47,252 nt of DNA from Vibrio qingdaonensis (GCF_026191675.1 NZ_JAKRRY010000041.1:1-47252), one strand, 5' to 3'; positions 7,800 to 15,308 are shown, counted from the stretch's first letter. The notes: generated from the letters alone by a model not told the origin. Numbers and translations: made by a program.

Positions 7800-9146
7800 A
7801 TGACCGAGATTACATCAACTGCAACGGGTAGTTGGCTCAATAATTTCTTTTTGATTTCACAACGTGGAAGTAACGTTCGTCAAGAGGTTGTTGCAGGTCT
7901 TACGACATTTTTGGCGATGGTATATTCGGTTATTGTTGTCCCTAGCATGCTGGGTGTGGCGGGTTTCGACCAAGGTTCTGTTTTTATCGCCACGTGTTTG
8001 GTGGCGGCGTTTGGTTCAATGTTGATGGGGTTTTGGGCCAACCTACCCATGGCCATTGGTTGTGCCATCTCATTAACGGCGTTTACCGCTTTTAGCTTAG
8101 TGTTGGGGCAGGGCGTTTCAATACCGGTTGCATTGGGTGCGGTATTCTTAATGGGGGTTATTTTTACCGCCATTACCGTTACAGGCGTGCGCCAGTGGAT
8201 TCTAACTAACCTTCCTGAAGGGATTGCTCACGGTACGGGTATTGGCATTGGCTTATTCCTGCTATTAATCGCGGCAAGTGGTGTTGGCCTAGTAATCAAA
8301 AACCCAGTAGAGGGATTGCCAGTCACGTTAGGTGAGTTCACTTCGTTTCCTGTGATCATGTCTATGCTGGGTCTTGCCGCTATTTTTGGACTTGAAAAGC
8401 GTCAGGTTCCTGGTGGCATTCTTTTTGTTATTGTTGCGATTTCTGTGTTCGGCCTGATTTTTGATCCTGCTGTGCAATATCAGGGATTTTTCGCGTTACC
8501 TAGCATTGGAGGTGAGGGCTCTCTGATGGGGACGATGGACATCATGGGGGCACTCAATCCAATCGTTCTACCGAGTGTGTTGGCCTTGGTCATGACCGCT
8601 ATTTTTGACGCCACTGGCACAATTCGAGCAGTAGCGGGTCAAGCCAATCTGCTTGATAAAGACGGCAATATTATTGATGGCGGTAAAGCGCTAACCTCAG
8701 ATTCTGTGTCGAGTATCGTTTCTGGTGCGGTGGGTGGTGCGCCTGCAGCCGTTTATATTGAATCAGCCGCGGGTACGGCGGCTGGTGGTAAAACCGGTCT
8801 TACCGCCGTCGTGGTAGGTGTGCTGTTCCTGTTTCTATTATTCTTAGCGCCAATTAGTTATTTAGTGCCAGCATACGCAACAGCACCTGCGTTAATGTAC
8901 GTGGGATTACTGATGCTAGGTAACGTACGTAAACTGAATTTTGATGATTCAGTTGATGCATTATCAGGTTTGGTGTGTGCAGTATTCATTGTTCTAACCG
9001 GTAACATCGTAACAGGCATCATGCTGGGTTTCTTGTGCCTCGTTGTTGGCCGTCTTTTCTCTGGCGAATGGAAGAAACTGAATCTGGGTATTGTGCTTAT
9101 TACCCTAGTGTTAGTTGTTTTCTATGCGGGTGGTTGGGCTATCTAA
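7800..9146 (+). CDS. NCS2-family purine permease (AzgA/GhxP/PurP group)
   Basis: A 448-residue polytopic inner-membrane protein with about 12-14 helices, belonging to the COG2252 branch of the NCS2 family, the proton-coupled importers of adenine or of guanine and hypoxanthine. Family motifs visible are GLTTFLAMVYS (near residue 34), the NLPEGIAHGTGIGIG segment and the FDATGTIRAVAGQANL segment (near residue 270). The start ATG 7800 follows a good GAGGAA ribosome site. A PurR-like box lies upstream and a strong terminator follows, so it is a monocistronic unit for purine salvage. Which purine it prefers cannot be told from the sequence. Confidence 0.92.
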   Translation: MTEITSTATGSWLNNFFLISQRGSNVRQEVVAGLTTFLAMVYSVIVVPSMLGVAGFDQGSVFIATCLVAAFGSMLMGFWANLPMAIGCAISLTAFTAFSLVLGQGVSIPVALGAVFLMGVIFTAITVTGVRQWILTNLPEGIAHGTGIGIGLFLLLIAASGVGLVIKNPVEGLPVTLGEFTSFPVIMSMLGLAAIFGLEKRQVPGGILFVIVAISVFGLIFDPAVQYQGFFALPSIGGEGSLMGTMDIMGALNPIVLPSVLALVMTAIFDATGTIRAVAGQANLLDKDGNIIDGGKALTSDSVSSIVSGAVGGAPAAVYIESAAGTAAGGKTGLTAVVVGVLFLFLLFLAPISYLVPAYATAPALMYVGLLMLGNVRKLNFDDSVDALSGLVCAVFIVLTGNIVTGIMLGFLCLVVGRLFSGEWKKLNLGIVLITLVLVVFYAGGWAI

Positions 9147-9173
9147 CGTCTCCTATCAGTAAATATAGTTGCT

Positions 9174-9203
9174 ATGCCCAGTCAATTGACTGGGCATTTT
9201 TTT
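9174..9203 (+). terminator. Rho-independent terminator after the purine permease
   Basis: A perfect 24-nt palindrome (ATGCCCAGTCAA and its complement, 9174-9197) is followed directly by a run of seven T residues. It is placed 28 bp after the permease stop. The 260 bp from here to the next gene hold no gene that I can support. Confidence 0.92.
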
Positions 9204-9463
9204 GTGTATTACTAAGTAAAAATGCCCGCGTTTTGAAAGGGTGGTAGGTATCACGAAAGCCATATTTAGGAGGTGATGGAAACTAACTCGTTTATGTAAC
9301 AATCGGTGTTAGCCTCGCTACTTATACGAGTGTTGATTATTGATCTTTTCCCAAATGAAAATAATGTCGACGTTAGATCGCTAGATAGACGGACATATAT
9401 TTTGTTGGTAGAGTGCACTCTCGCGGCTGCACATAAATTTCAGTCAACTTTAGAGAAAACCCA

Positions 9464-9895
9464 ATGATTGTAGAAAATGTGCTTCCTGAAAATTACGCAG
9501 AAATGCTTAATGTTTGGGAAAATTCAGTCCGAGCGACTCATGACTTCATAACAGAAGAAGATATTGAGTTTTTTAAACCAATTATCATTGAGCAGGCTTT
9601 TCCCGCTGTCACTTTAAGATGTGTGAAAAATGAAAGTGGTTCAATTCAAGGTTTCGTGGGTAACCACGACTCAAAGATTGAAATGCTTTTCATCTCAAAC
9701 GAGGTAAGAGGGCAAGGCGTAGGTAAGAGACTACTGCAATACGCAATTGAGCAGTTAGGTGCAACCAAAGTCGATGTAAATGAACAAAACCCACAGGCAG
9801 TAGGTTTCTACGATCATATGGGGTTCAAAGTCGTTTCGCGCTCGCCACTTGATGATATGGGAAAACCCTTTCCAATTCTGCATATGACACTTTAA
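9464..9895 (+). CDS. GNAT-family N-acetyltransferase, YjaB-like
   Basis: A 143-residue single-domain GNAT acetyltransferase that would use acetyl-CoA. The acetyl-CoA pyrophosphate loop is VRGQGVGKRLL (about residues 82-92), preceded by the core strand IEMLFI and followed by VNEQNPQAVGFYDHMGFK, a close match to what I recall of E. coli YjaB. The N-terminal RATHDF segment is also YjaB-like. The substrate is unknown. The gene is single, with a hairpin terminator 32 bp downstream. Confidence 0.88.
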   Translation: MIVENVLPENYAEMLNVWENSVRATHDFITEEDIEFFKPIIIEQAFPAVTLRCVKNESGSIQGFVGNHDSKIEMLFISNEVRGQGVGKRLLQYAIEQLGATKVDVNEQNPQAVGFYDHMGFKVVSRSPLDDMGKPFPILHMTL

Positions 9896-9926
9896 GCTCG
9901 GTTTGTCGTAACCAAGTTTGTTAGAA

Positions 9927-9959
9927 GAAACGCCTAAAGCTAATAACTTTGGGCGTTTC
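9927..9959 (+). terminator. Hairpin after the GNAT gene
   Basis: GAAACGCC-T-AAAG pairs with CTTT-G-GGCGTTTC to give a 13-bp stem with one T-G wobble and a 7-nt loop. The U-rich part lies in the 3' arm rather than after it. It is plausible as a terminator given its position 31 bp after the stop codon. Confidence 0.65.
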
Positions 9960-10119
9960 CGTATCCGCGATCGTTGCTTTGACTTGACTCACTTTTGCCC
10001 CAAAGTGTTTTAGAGCACGTTAATTATCTTCCTCGTTAATAGTGTTTCATCATTATTTTTTCTATGGGTAAACTATTTCAATAGTTGAACTTCAAAACGG
10101 TAACTGTTAGGTTATTTGT

Positions 10120-10173
10120 ATGAAATACATATCAAGTACCACATCATTCTTCTTCTGGTGGCGCTCTAATTAG
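10120..10173 (+). CDS. Trp-rich leader peptide of the trpS2 attenuator
   Basis: A 17-codon reading frame, MKYISSTTSFFFWWRSN, ending at TAG 10171-10173, lies 102 bp upstream of the second tryptophanyl-tRNA synthetase. Tandem Trp codons (TGG TGG, 10156-10161) sit three codons before the end, followed by Arg-Ser-Asn-stop. The arrangement closely resembles the E. coli trp leader peptide, whose end is WWRTS. The peptide itself is unlikely to have a function; ribosome pausing at the Trp codons would be the signal. No strong ribosome site is seen before it (GTTAGG at about 10107), a weak point. It overlaps the first hairpin of the leader RNA. Confidence 0.8.
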   Translation: MKYISSTTSFFFWWRSN

Positions 10174-10271
10174 AGCGGCACGGAATTCTTACATTCTTAA
10201 GCTGCTGGGAGGTAGCTAAGACTGTAATTTCTTTTGTATCTCCAGTAGCGATCTATTTTAACTAGGAGATA
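10156..10271 (+). promoter_or_regulatory. Trp-responsive attenuator with competing hairpins and Shine-Dalgarno sequestration
   Basis: The leader RNA can form alternative structures. Hairpin A, 10158-10181, pairs GTGGCGCTC with GAGCGGCAC (one G-G mismatch) and contains part of the Trp codons. Hairpin B pairs 10196-10203 (CTTAAGCT) with 10214-10220 (AGCTAAG). Hairpin C pairs 10201-10211 (GCTGCTGGGAG) with 10240-10249 (CTCCAGTAGC). Hairpin D pairs TATCTCC (10237-10243), plus TAG (10246-10248), with CTA-GGAGATA (10262-10271), hiding the ribosome site of trpS2. C and D are mutually exclusive. A ribosome stalled at the Trp codons would open A and shift this balance. Control may be at translation, since no long U-tract follows any hairpin. 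Pairing was judged by eye. Confidence 0.7.
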
Positions 10272-10275
10272 TAAC

Positions 10276-11298
10276 ATGAATACAAAGCAACATAATGATA
10301 AACCAGAAATCATCTTGACTGGTGATAGAGCTACAGGTTCTTTGCATCTCGGTCATTACGTCGGTTCATTAAAGCAGCGCATAGCTTTACAGGCAGATCA
10401 TGAGCAAACGATCCTCGTTGCTGACATGCAAGGTCTTACTGATAATGCTCACAATCCAAAAAAAGTATCATCTAATATTCTAAATGTCGTTGCTGATTAT
10501 CTGGCTGTTGGTATCGACCCCTCTAAAACCACTATTTGCCTTCAATCACAACTCCCAGCCCTCGCTGAGTTGACTATGTATTACAGTAACCTCGTAACTA
10601 TCAGTCGGCTAGAACGAAATCCGACCGTTAAAAGTGAAATACAAAATAAAGGGTTCGAACGCTCTATACCAGCAGGTTTTCTAACATACCCTATATCTCA
10701 AGCGGCTGATATAACTGGGTTTAATGCATCTTTAGTTCCAGTAGGAGATGACCAGTTACCAATGCTTGAACAAACTAATGAGATTGTGAGAAAGGTTAAT
10801 TCACTAGCGGGGCGCAATGTTTTAAGTGAGTGTCGACCTTTATTAAGTAATGCATCACGGCTTCCTAGTACAGATGGAAAAAATAAGATGTCTAAGTCGA
10901 TGGGCAATGCTATTAATCTCGGGGCTACTGAAAAAGAAATATCCGCAGCTGTAAAATTGATGTATACCGATCCCAACCACCTAAAGGTCGAAGACCCCGG
11001 CAAGATTGAGGGAAATGTTGTGTTTACCTATCTTGATGCTTTTCATTCTGATCAGGAATACGTCAAGCAGTTAAAAGAACACTATAGACGTGGGGGGCTT
11101 GGCGACGGCACAACGAAAAAGGTACTGGAAGAGTGCCTGCAGGAAACGCTTCGACCAATAAGAGATAGAAGAAGACAGTTTTTGAATGATAAAGCTCAAC
11201 TGGTTGATATTTTAGTCAAGGGAAGCCAAGTATCTAGAGCAAAAACATCGGAAGTGCTGTTCAATGTTAAGGACATTTTTGGTCTGAATCTTTTCTGA
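10276..11298 (+). CDS. Auxiliary tryptophanyl-tRNA synthetase (TrpRS II)
   Basis: A class I aminoacyl-tRNA synthetase of 340 residues that charges tRNA-Trp with tryptophan. The HIGH-equivalent is HLGH (24-27) and the second signature is KMSKS (204-208); the Trp-pocket region includes TYPISQAADITGF (138-149). It is more divergent than the housekeeping gammaproteobacterial TrpRS, which normally begins with a short KPIVFSGAQPSG-type N terminus, and it has an extra hydrophilic start. A trpS is normally elsewhere, near rpe and gph, so this looks like a second copy. Such auxiliary enzymes in other bacteria resist indolmycin-type inhibitors. The start ATG 10276 has a strong AGGAGAT site that is the target of hairpin D. 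Function as TrpRS is near certain; the auxiliary role is inferred. Confidence 0.92.
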   Translation: MNTKQHNDKPEIILTGDRATGSLHLGHYVGSLKQRIALQADHEQTILVADMQGLTDNAHNPKKVSSNILNVVADYLAVGIDPSKTTICLQSQLPALAELTMYYSNLVTISRLERNPTVKSEIQNKGFERSIPAGFLTYPISQAADITGFNASLVPVGDDQLPMLEQTNEIVRKVNSLAGRNVLSECRPLLSNASRLPSTDGKNKMSKSMGNAINLGATEKEISAAVKLMYTDPNHLKVEDPGKIEGNVVFTYLDAFHSDQEYVKQLKEHYRRGGLGDGTTKKVLEECLQETLRPIRDRRRQFLNDKAQLVDILVKGSQVSRAKTSEVLFNVKDIFGLNLF

Positions 11299-11313
11299 AT
11301 ATCATTTTCAAAG

Positions 11314-11358
11314 TCAGCTTCTAGAAGTTCATTAGTTGATTATCCGGAAGCTGATTTT
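11314..11358 (+). terminator. Terminator-like hairpin after trpS2
   Basis: TCAGCTTC (11314-11321) pairs with GAAGCTGA (11347-11354), with a 25-nt loop, followed by TTTTA. It lies 16 bp after the trpS2 stop. The loop is long, so efficiency is uncertain. Confidence 0.55.
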
Positions 11359-11530
11359 ATAAGTATGATAATTTAATTCATGCAATCAAAGTAGAAATAG
11401 CAAAAACCGGTAACACATTTTTGTCCAGAGGTGTTATGTGCACGGAATCAAGACTCCTTTAGGGACACCAGCCCGTGAGTCCTCAGCTCAAAAATAATTG
11501 TGCTCCAAAATCATGTTGATAGTAAAACGA

Positions 11531-11565
11531 CAATACCCACGAGATCAGATATCCAGTGGGCATTG
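11531..11565 (-). terminator. Terminator of the VOC protein gene
   Basis: On the minus strand CAATGCCCAC pairs with GTGGGTATTG (one G-U pair) with a 15-nt loop, followed by TCGTTTT. It lies about 30 bp beyond the stop of the minus-strand gene at 11593. Confidence 0.75.
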
Positions 11566-11592
11566 ATAATGTCTATTTAGTGAGTGAGAGAA

Positions 11593-12084
11593 CTACTCGT
11601 AATCAGAAGCGTAAGTGTCTTCGTAAGAGTGAGAGTAGAACTCAAATAGGTTACCAAACGGGTCTTCTAGGTACACCATTTGTGCTTGCTTAGAATCATC
11701 TTCTGGGTGATAACGGTGGATATCCATGCGTACTTTACCGCCAAACTCTTCTACACGCTTTATTGCTGATTCAAATTGTTCTTTTGGTAGTTGCAGACAG
11801 AAGTGGAAGATACCTAGGCGAGAGAAGTCAACGTTGTGACGCTCTTCACGGTCAACCATTTCGAACATTTCAACACCAATACCATCTGTTGTGACTAGGT
11901 GAGCGATGTTGAAACCTTTGAAGCCTTCACCGAATACCGCGATACACATACGACCGATTGCAGATTCGCGCTCTTCGATTACCTTAGTGTTATTCATTAC
12001 AACGCGAAGGCCTAGTGCTTTAGTATAGAACTCTACCGCTTTGTCCATGTCGCCAACCATGATACCTACGTGATTCATTTTCAT
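11593..12084 (-). CDS. VOC-superfamily (glyoxalase/dioxygenase-fold) protein
   Basis: A 163-residue single-chain protein with paired beta-alpha-beta-beta-beta modules of the vicinal-oxygen-chelate fold: HVGIMVGDMDKAVEFYTKALGLRVV at the N terminus and, near the C terminus, MVYLEDPFGNLFEFYSH. Candidate metal ligands are His5, Glu76 (VEMFEM), His98 (IFHFCLQL) and Glu148 (LFEFY). The family includes glyoxalase I, dioxygenases and antibiotic-binding proteins, and the substrate cannot be named. The ATG at 12084 (MKMNHVGIM) is the start, because the GGAGAAAG just upstream is its ribosome site; a TTG four codons earlier falls within that site. The gene stands alone, with an inverted repeat in its upstream region. 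Confidence 0.85.
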   Translation of the reverse strand: MKMNHVGIMVGDMDKAVEFYTKALGLRVVMNNTKVIEERESAIGRMCIAVFGEGFKGFNIAHLVTTDGIGVEMFEMVDREERHNVDFSRLGIFHFCLQLPKEQFESAIKRVEEFGGKVRMDIHRYHPEDDSKQAQMVYLEDPFGNLFEFYSHSYEDTYASDYE

Positions 12085-12169
12085 AACTTTCTCCAAAAAG
12101 TAATTTAATTATTTGTTTCGTGTTTCGCTTCGATGTGGAGAAGTATAGGAGAGAAACGTGAATTTAAAA

Positions 12170-12198
12170 AATTATCATTGGTTATAAAAATGATAATT
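12170..12198. promoter_or_regulatory. Inverted repeat upstream of the VOC gene
   Basis: AATTATCATT (12170-12179) and AATGATAATT (12189-12198) form perfect 10-bp arms around a 9-bp spacer, about 90 bp upstream of the VOC start. It could be an operator of an unknown regulator. The GATAAT-type half-sites recall Fur boxes, but the spacing does not fit a standard 19-bp Fur box. Confidence 0.45.
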
Positions 12199-12682
12199 AA
12201 AATTTATGATTGGGTGTTAACACAGCTTTGTATTAATAAATTTAAGCTGGATACAATTATGTTCATAAGTGAGTTGAATGAATAGATCGGCAAGATGGTT
12301 CTGTCCAAGTACCTAAACACAAGATAAAGGCAGTTACTTACCACCACAAAAAGTAACCGTCATTCTTTTGAAAGACTGGAATCTTGCTAAGCGTATTATC
12401 GGGAATTCATTTCCATTTAAAGCGAGTCATGTGTCTGGGAAGCCCCTCGTTTTCAAGAGGATGATGACCGGAATAGAACAAACGCTATTTGGACCACAGT
12501 GACAAAGTATTGGGTTACTTAAAGGGCAAGATTGGGGGAGGGCGCATAGGAGTGAATACAAGTCATGTGAGTACGGTATATTGTCACGATAGTGATCTTT
12601 CGTGTTCTCACTTTTACCTGTTTAGCTCCTAAGGCTATGACCAATCGAAATGTTACTCGATTTTCTAAGCCCCAGAAACGGT
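12199..12682. other. Long stretch without a confident gene; open frame remnant 12317-12502
   Basis: No gene with a start, ribosome site and recognisable product is seen. On the plus strand 12317-12502 is one open frame of 61 codons without an ATG start, containing the phrase LPPQKVTVILLKDWNLAKR, which I associate from memory with sequence that recurs between Vibrio genes. It may be part of a dispersed intergenic repeat or a degenerate coding end. A small inverted repeat, GTTACTT (12333-12339) and AAGTAAC (12351-12357), lies in it. A 61-codon minus-strand frame at 12519-12704 has no ribosome site and is not called. Confidence 0.35.
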
Positions 12683-12713
12683 GAAACCCCGATGTTGGTA
12701 GCATCGGGGTTTC
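12683..12713. terminator. Strong hairpin downstream of rplY
   Basis: GAAACCCCGATG (12683-12694) and CATCGGGGTTTC (12702-12713) form a perfect 12-bp stem with a 7-nt loop. The plus-strand side is followed by GAATTTCTTT, the minus-strand side by a less U-rich sequence. It may end rplY transcription about 90 bp past its stop, or end an unannotated plus-strand transcript. A second small hairpin, CTAATTCC / GGAATTAG at 12783-12805, overlaps the rplY stop codon. Confidence 0.65.
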
Positions 12714-12801
12714 GAATTTCTTTAGATTACTTAGTTGGTAAGACTGAGAATCTTTTTATGCAAAAGGCTGGATTTAATCCAACTAATTCCTTGGTAGGGA
12801 A

Positions 12802-13080
12802 TTAGATGCGGATGAAGTCCATGTGCTCAACTTTTGGCTTGAACGCGTGACGTTGAACGTCTTGCGGCTTAACCTTAACTTCTGCGCCGTCAATCAATAG
12901 AGTGATTGCTTCGTAGAACTCAGGCTTGTCCATTTGGTTGATCACTTCATCGTGCGTAAGCGCGATAGAGATCGGTGCTGCTTCACCACCGTAGATGATT
13001 GCTGGGAATTTGCCAGCGTGACGTAGGCGGCGGCTCGCACCCTTACCTAGTTCAGTACGTACTACTGCTTCGAATTTCAT
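12802..13080 (-). CDS. rplY: 50S ribosomal protein L25
   Basis: A 92-residue protein that binds 5S rRNA in the large ribosomal subunit. The sequence MKFEAVVRTELGKGASRRLR and the C-terminal QRHAFKPKVEHMDF are characteristic of the short gammaproteobacterial L25, which is 94 residues in E. coli. The ATG at 13080 is preferred; a TTG five codons upstream lies inside the GAGAG ribosome site. It sits next to radD and rsuA in E. coli too, but here a two-component system and a PepSY gene intervene. The 167-bp leader contains hairpins that may serve autoregulation. The identification is firm. Confidence 0.97.
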   Translation of the reverse strand: MKFEAVVRTELGKGASRRLRHAGKFPAIIYGGEAAPISIALTHDEVINQMDKPEFYEAITLLIDGAEVKVKPQDVQRHAFKPKVEHMDFIRI

Positions 13081-13247
13081 AGTATTTACTCTCAAATAGT
13101 AAAATTAATAAATATCGTTCTAATCTTAGCGACCTAGTTAGAACATAGAACGCCTTGAAGTATCTTAAGATACTCTCAAAACGAGCGCGGATACTAACAT
13201 CCAATAGTCATCTGAGCAATAGTTTGAAGCCAAGATTGACTGATTTT
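13081..13247 (-). promoter_or_regulatory. rplY 5' leader with two hairpins (candidate L25 autoregulatory site)
   Basis: On the minus strand, in transcript order, AGTATCTTAAGATACT (13159-13174) is a perfect palindrome. A second hairpin pairs GTTCTAA with TTAGAAC (13117-13144, 14-nt loop). The rplY ribosome site GAGAG lies about 30 bp further on. In E. coli and relatives L25 is reported to repress its own mRNA through a 5S-rRNA-like leader element, so the second hairpin is a candidate. The equivalence was not checked by alignment. The upstream histidine kinase stop is at 13248, so read-through from that operon is also possible. Confidence 0.45.
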
Positions 13248-14624
13248 TTAGTCCTTTACGGCTTGTAGGGTAAGGGTTGCTTGTAAACCACCCAATTTGC
13301 TTGCAGAAAGGACTAATTCTCCTCGGTAACCATGTGCCATCTCGCTGACAATGTTAAGCCCCAAACCGGTGCCAGGTGTCGTTTCATCCAAGCGAACACC
13401 GCGTTTTATCACACTGCGACATTGTTCTTCTGGGATGCCGATGCCGTCATCTTCGATGATGATCTGAATCATGTTGTCGCTTAATGTGGCTGAATGTACT
13501 CGAACCAGGCTCTTTCCCCACTTATAAGCATTTTCTATTAAGTTACCGAGCATTTCGTCTAAGTCGGTTTTCTCAACAGAAACGAATAGCTCAGTATCAA
13601 GTTCATTGATGAGTATGATCTCACGCTCAGCATAGACTTTATCGAATGCCAGAGAAATGGCATCCACGCGTTCACTGGGATTTGATTTGACCGATAAGAT
13701 GTTCATTGCACCGGCCATGCGAGCACGTCCTAAGTGATAATCGATCTGTGATTGAATTTGCAGTAATGCAGGGGCGAGCCTATCACGGTCTTCTTCACTT
13801 AGATTGGCTTGTTCATTTTTAAGGATAGAAAGCGGCGTTTTTAGTGCGTGGGAGAGATTACCAGCATGATTACGGGCTCTGGCAAGTAGCTCTTGATAGT
13901 GAAAAATCAGCGCATTGAGGTCGTTGACGAGTGGGGCTATTTCTTTCGGGTACTGTTCATCTAACGACTGGCGTTCGCCATTTCTTAACATCTTAAGTTC
14001 TTTTTGCATTTTAGTTAGCGGTCGTAGAGACCAGCTAACTTGGGCAACAACAAGGCTAAGGATGCCGACGACCATAATGCCCAATAACACCCAAACTTGA
14101 TTGGTGAGAACATGCAGCGCTTTATCGATGGGCGCTTCATCCTGGGCAATTAGTATAGTGACGCCGTCACTAATGTCGGGAAGGAAAATGGTCCGTTTAA
14201 TGGTGACGAGCTTTTCGTCTTTGGCGCCGTAGTATGACGTGGTGTGAGCGCGTTCTTCTTCTGAGATGTTTTTATCCCAAAGTGAACGAGAACGCAGTGT
14301 GTCGGAATCGGTGTTAATACGCCAGTACAGTCCGCTGTAGGGTTGATTAAAACGCGGGTCGGAGAGGCGAGCCGTTAGCACGAGATTACCTTGTTTGTTG
14401 GTTTCAAGGTTGGCGGCTATTTCGTCCATGGAACGACCTAACTGAGTTTCTAAATCTTGAACCAAGTATTCTCGTACCAAGCCGGGAATCATAATACCCG
14501 CTGCAATCGTCATGACAGATAGCCACAATGTCGCGGCCAATAGTAAGCGAGTCTTTAAGCTGAGTTTTTTAAACTCAGCTTTTATGGCCGAAGTTCGGGT
14601 CGTTGATGCATCTGTGTTAGGCAT
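13248..14624 (-). CDS. Sensor histidine kinase, probable VC1639 orthologue
   Basis: A 458-residue inner-membrane sensor kinase. Transmembrane helix 1 is at about 26-48, a periplasmic sensing region at 50-172, helix 2 at about 175-197, and a HAMP-like linker follows. The phospho-acceptor is His259 in NLSHALKTPL. ATP-binding boxes are N (Asn361, Asn365), G1 DDGIGIP (392-398) and G2 GTGLGL (418-423). The start overlaps the end of the response regulator gene by 8 nt. The order rplY - kinase - regulator - periplasmic protein - radD - rsuA matches V. cholerae VC1640-VC1635 as I recall it, where this pair is reported to respond to polymyxin B. The kinase call is firm; the orthology is from memory. 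Confidence 0.92.
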   Translation of the reverse strand: MPNTDASTTRTSAIKAEFKKLSLKTRLLLAATLWLSVMTIAAGIMIPGLVREYLVQDLETQLGRSMDEIAANLETNKQGNLVLTARLSDPRFNQPYSGLYWRINTDSDTLRSRSLWDKNISEEERAHTTSYYGAKDEKLVTIKRTIFLPDISDGVTILIAQDEAPIDKALHVLTNQVWVLLGIMVVGILSLVVAQVSWSLRPLTKMQKELKMLRNGERQSLDEQYPKEIAPLVNDLNALIFHYQELLARARNHAGNLSHALKTPLSILKNEQANLSEEDRDRLAPALLQIQSQIDYHLGRARMAGAMNILSVKSNPSERVDAISLAFDKVYAEREIILINELDTELFVSVEKTDLDEMLGNLIENAYKWGKSLVRVHSATLSDNMIQIIIEDDGIGIPEEQCRSVIKRGVRLDETTPGTGLGLNIVSEMAHGYRGELVLSASKLGGLQATLTLQAVKD

Positions 14625-15273
14625 TCAGTTGATACCCTAGTCCTCTTACCGTTTTAATGATTTTCGGTGATATTTTTTTACGAATCCGACCGATAAACAC
14701 TTCAACAGTATTGGAATCACGATCAAAATCTTGTTTATAAATGTGCTCGACAAGCTCTGTTCGTGAGATGACTTTCTCTGCGTTGTGCATGAAATATGCA
14801 ACGACTTTATATTCTAGCGCCGTTAAGCTTACCGCTTGGCCTTGCCACATGACTTTAGACGAGCGAGTGTCGAGGCTAAGATCACCAATTTGCATAACGG
14901 GAGAGGCGTTTCCAGAAGCACGACGCAATTGCGCTCGAATACGGGCAATCAGCTCCACCATTTCGAATGGCTTGGTTAAATAGTCATCGGCGCCAGCATT
15001 TAGACCTTCAACACGTTGGCTTAATGTATCTCGGGCACTAAGGATAACGACAGGCGTATTGATGTTTTCATCTCGGATCCCTTTAAGAACGGTGAGTCCG
15101 TCAATTTTGGGTAGACCAAGATCAAGAACAATGACATCCCACTCTTCTGATGTTGCACGATAGAGAGCATCAATGCCATCTTGTGAGAGTTCCGGTACCC
15201 AGCCCGCATTTTCTAATGTGTTTAAAATTTGTTCACCCAACTTTGGGTCGTCTTCGACTACGAGAATTTTCAT
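14617..15273 (-). CDS. OmpR-family response regulator, probable VC1638 orthologue
   Basis: A 218-residue two-domain regulator. The receiver domain (1-120) has the acidic pair Asp8-Asp9, phospho-acceptor Asp51 in VLDLGLP, the switch residue in VILSARD and the conserved Lys in DDYLTKPFE. The C-terminal OmpR/PhoB winged helix (about 128-218) ends with the recognition region SNTVEVFIGRIRKKI and GLGYQLNA. It is co-transcribed with the downstream kinase (8-nt overlap) and probably with the PepSY gene 35 bp upstream. By analogy with the V. cholerae pair, the adjacent periplasmic gene is a likely target. No operator could be located with confidence. Confidence 0.93.
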   Translation of the reverse strand: MKILVVEDDPKLGEQILNTLENAGWVPELSQDGIDALYRATSEEWDVIVLDLGLPKIDGLTVLKGIRDENINTPVVILSARDTLSQRVEGLNAGADDYLTKPFEMVELIARIRAQLRRASGNASPVMQIGDLSLDTRSSKVMWQGQAVSLTALEYKVVAYFMHNAEKVISRTELVEHIYKQDFDRDSNTVEVFIGRIRKKISPKIIKTVRGLGYQLNA

Positions 15274-15308
15274 GAATATCGTCTCTTATAATTTATATAA
15301 GCTTGGTA

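Noticed and set aside
12519..12704. 61-codon minus-strand frame
   Set aside because: No ribosome site, overlaps a strong hairpin, and the translation looks random.
13248..15273. Identity as the CarRS/VprAB two-component system
   Set aside because: The rplY and radD neighbours fit the VC1638-VC1639 locus of V. cholerae rather than the carRS locus (VC1319-VC1320).
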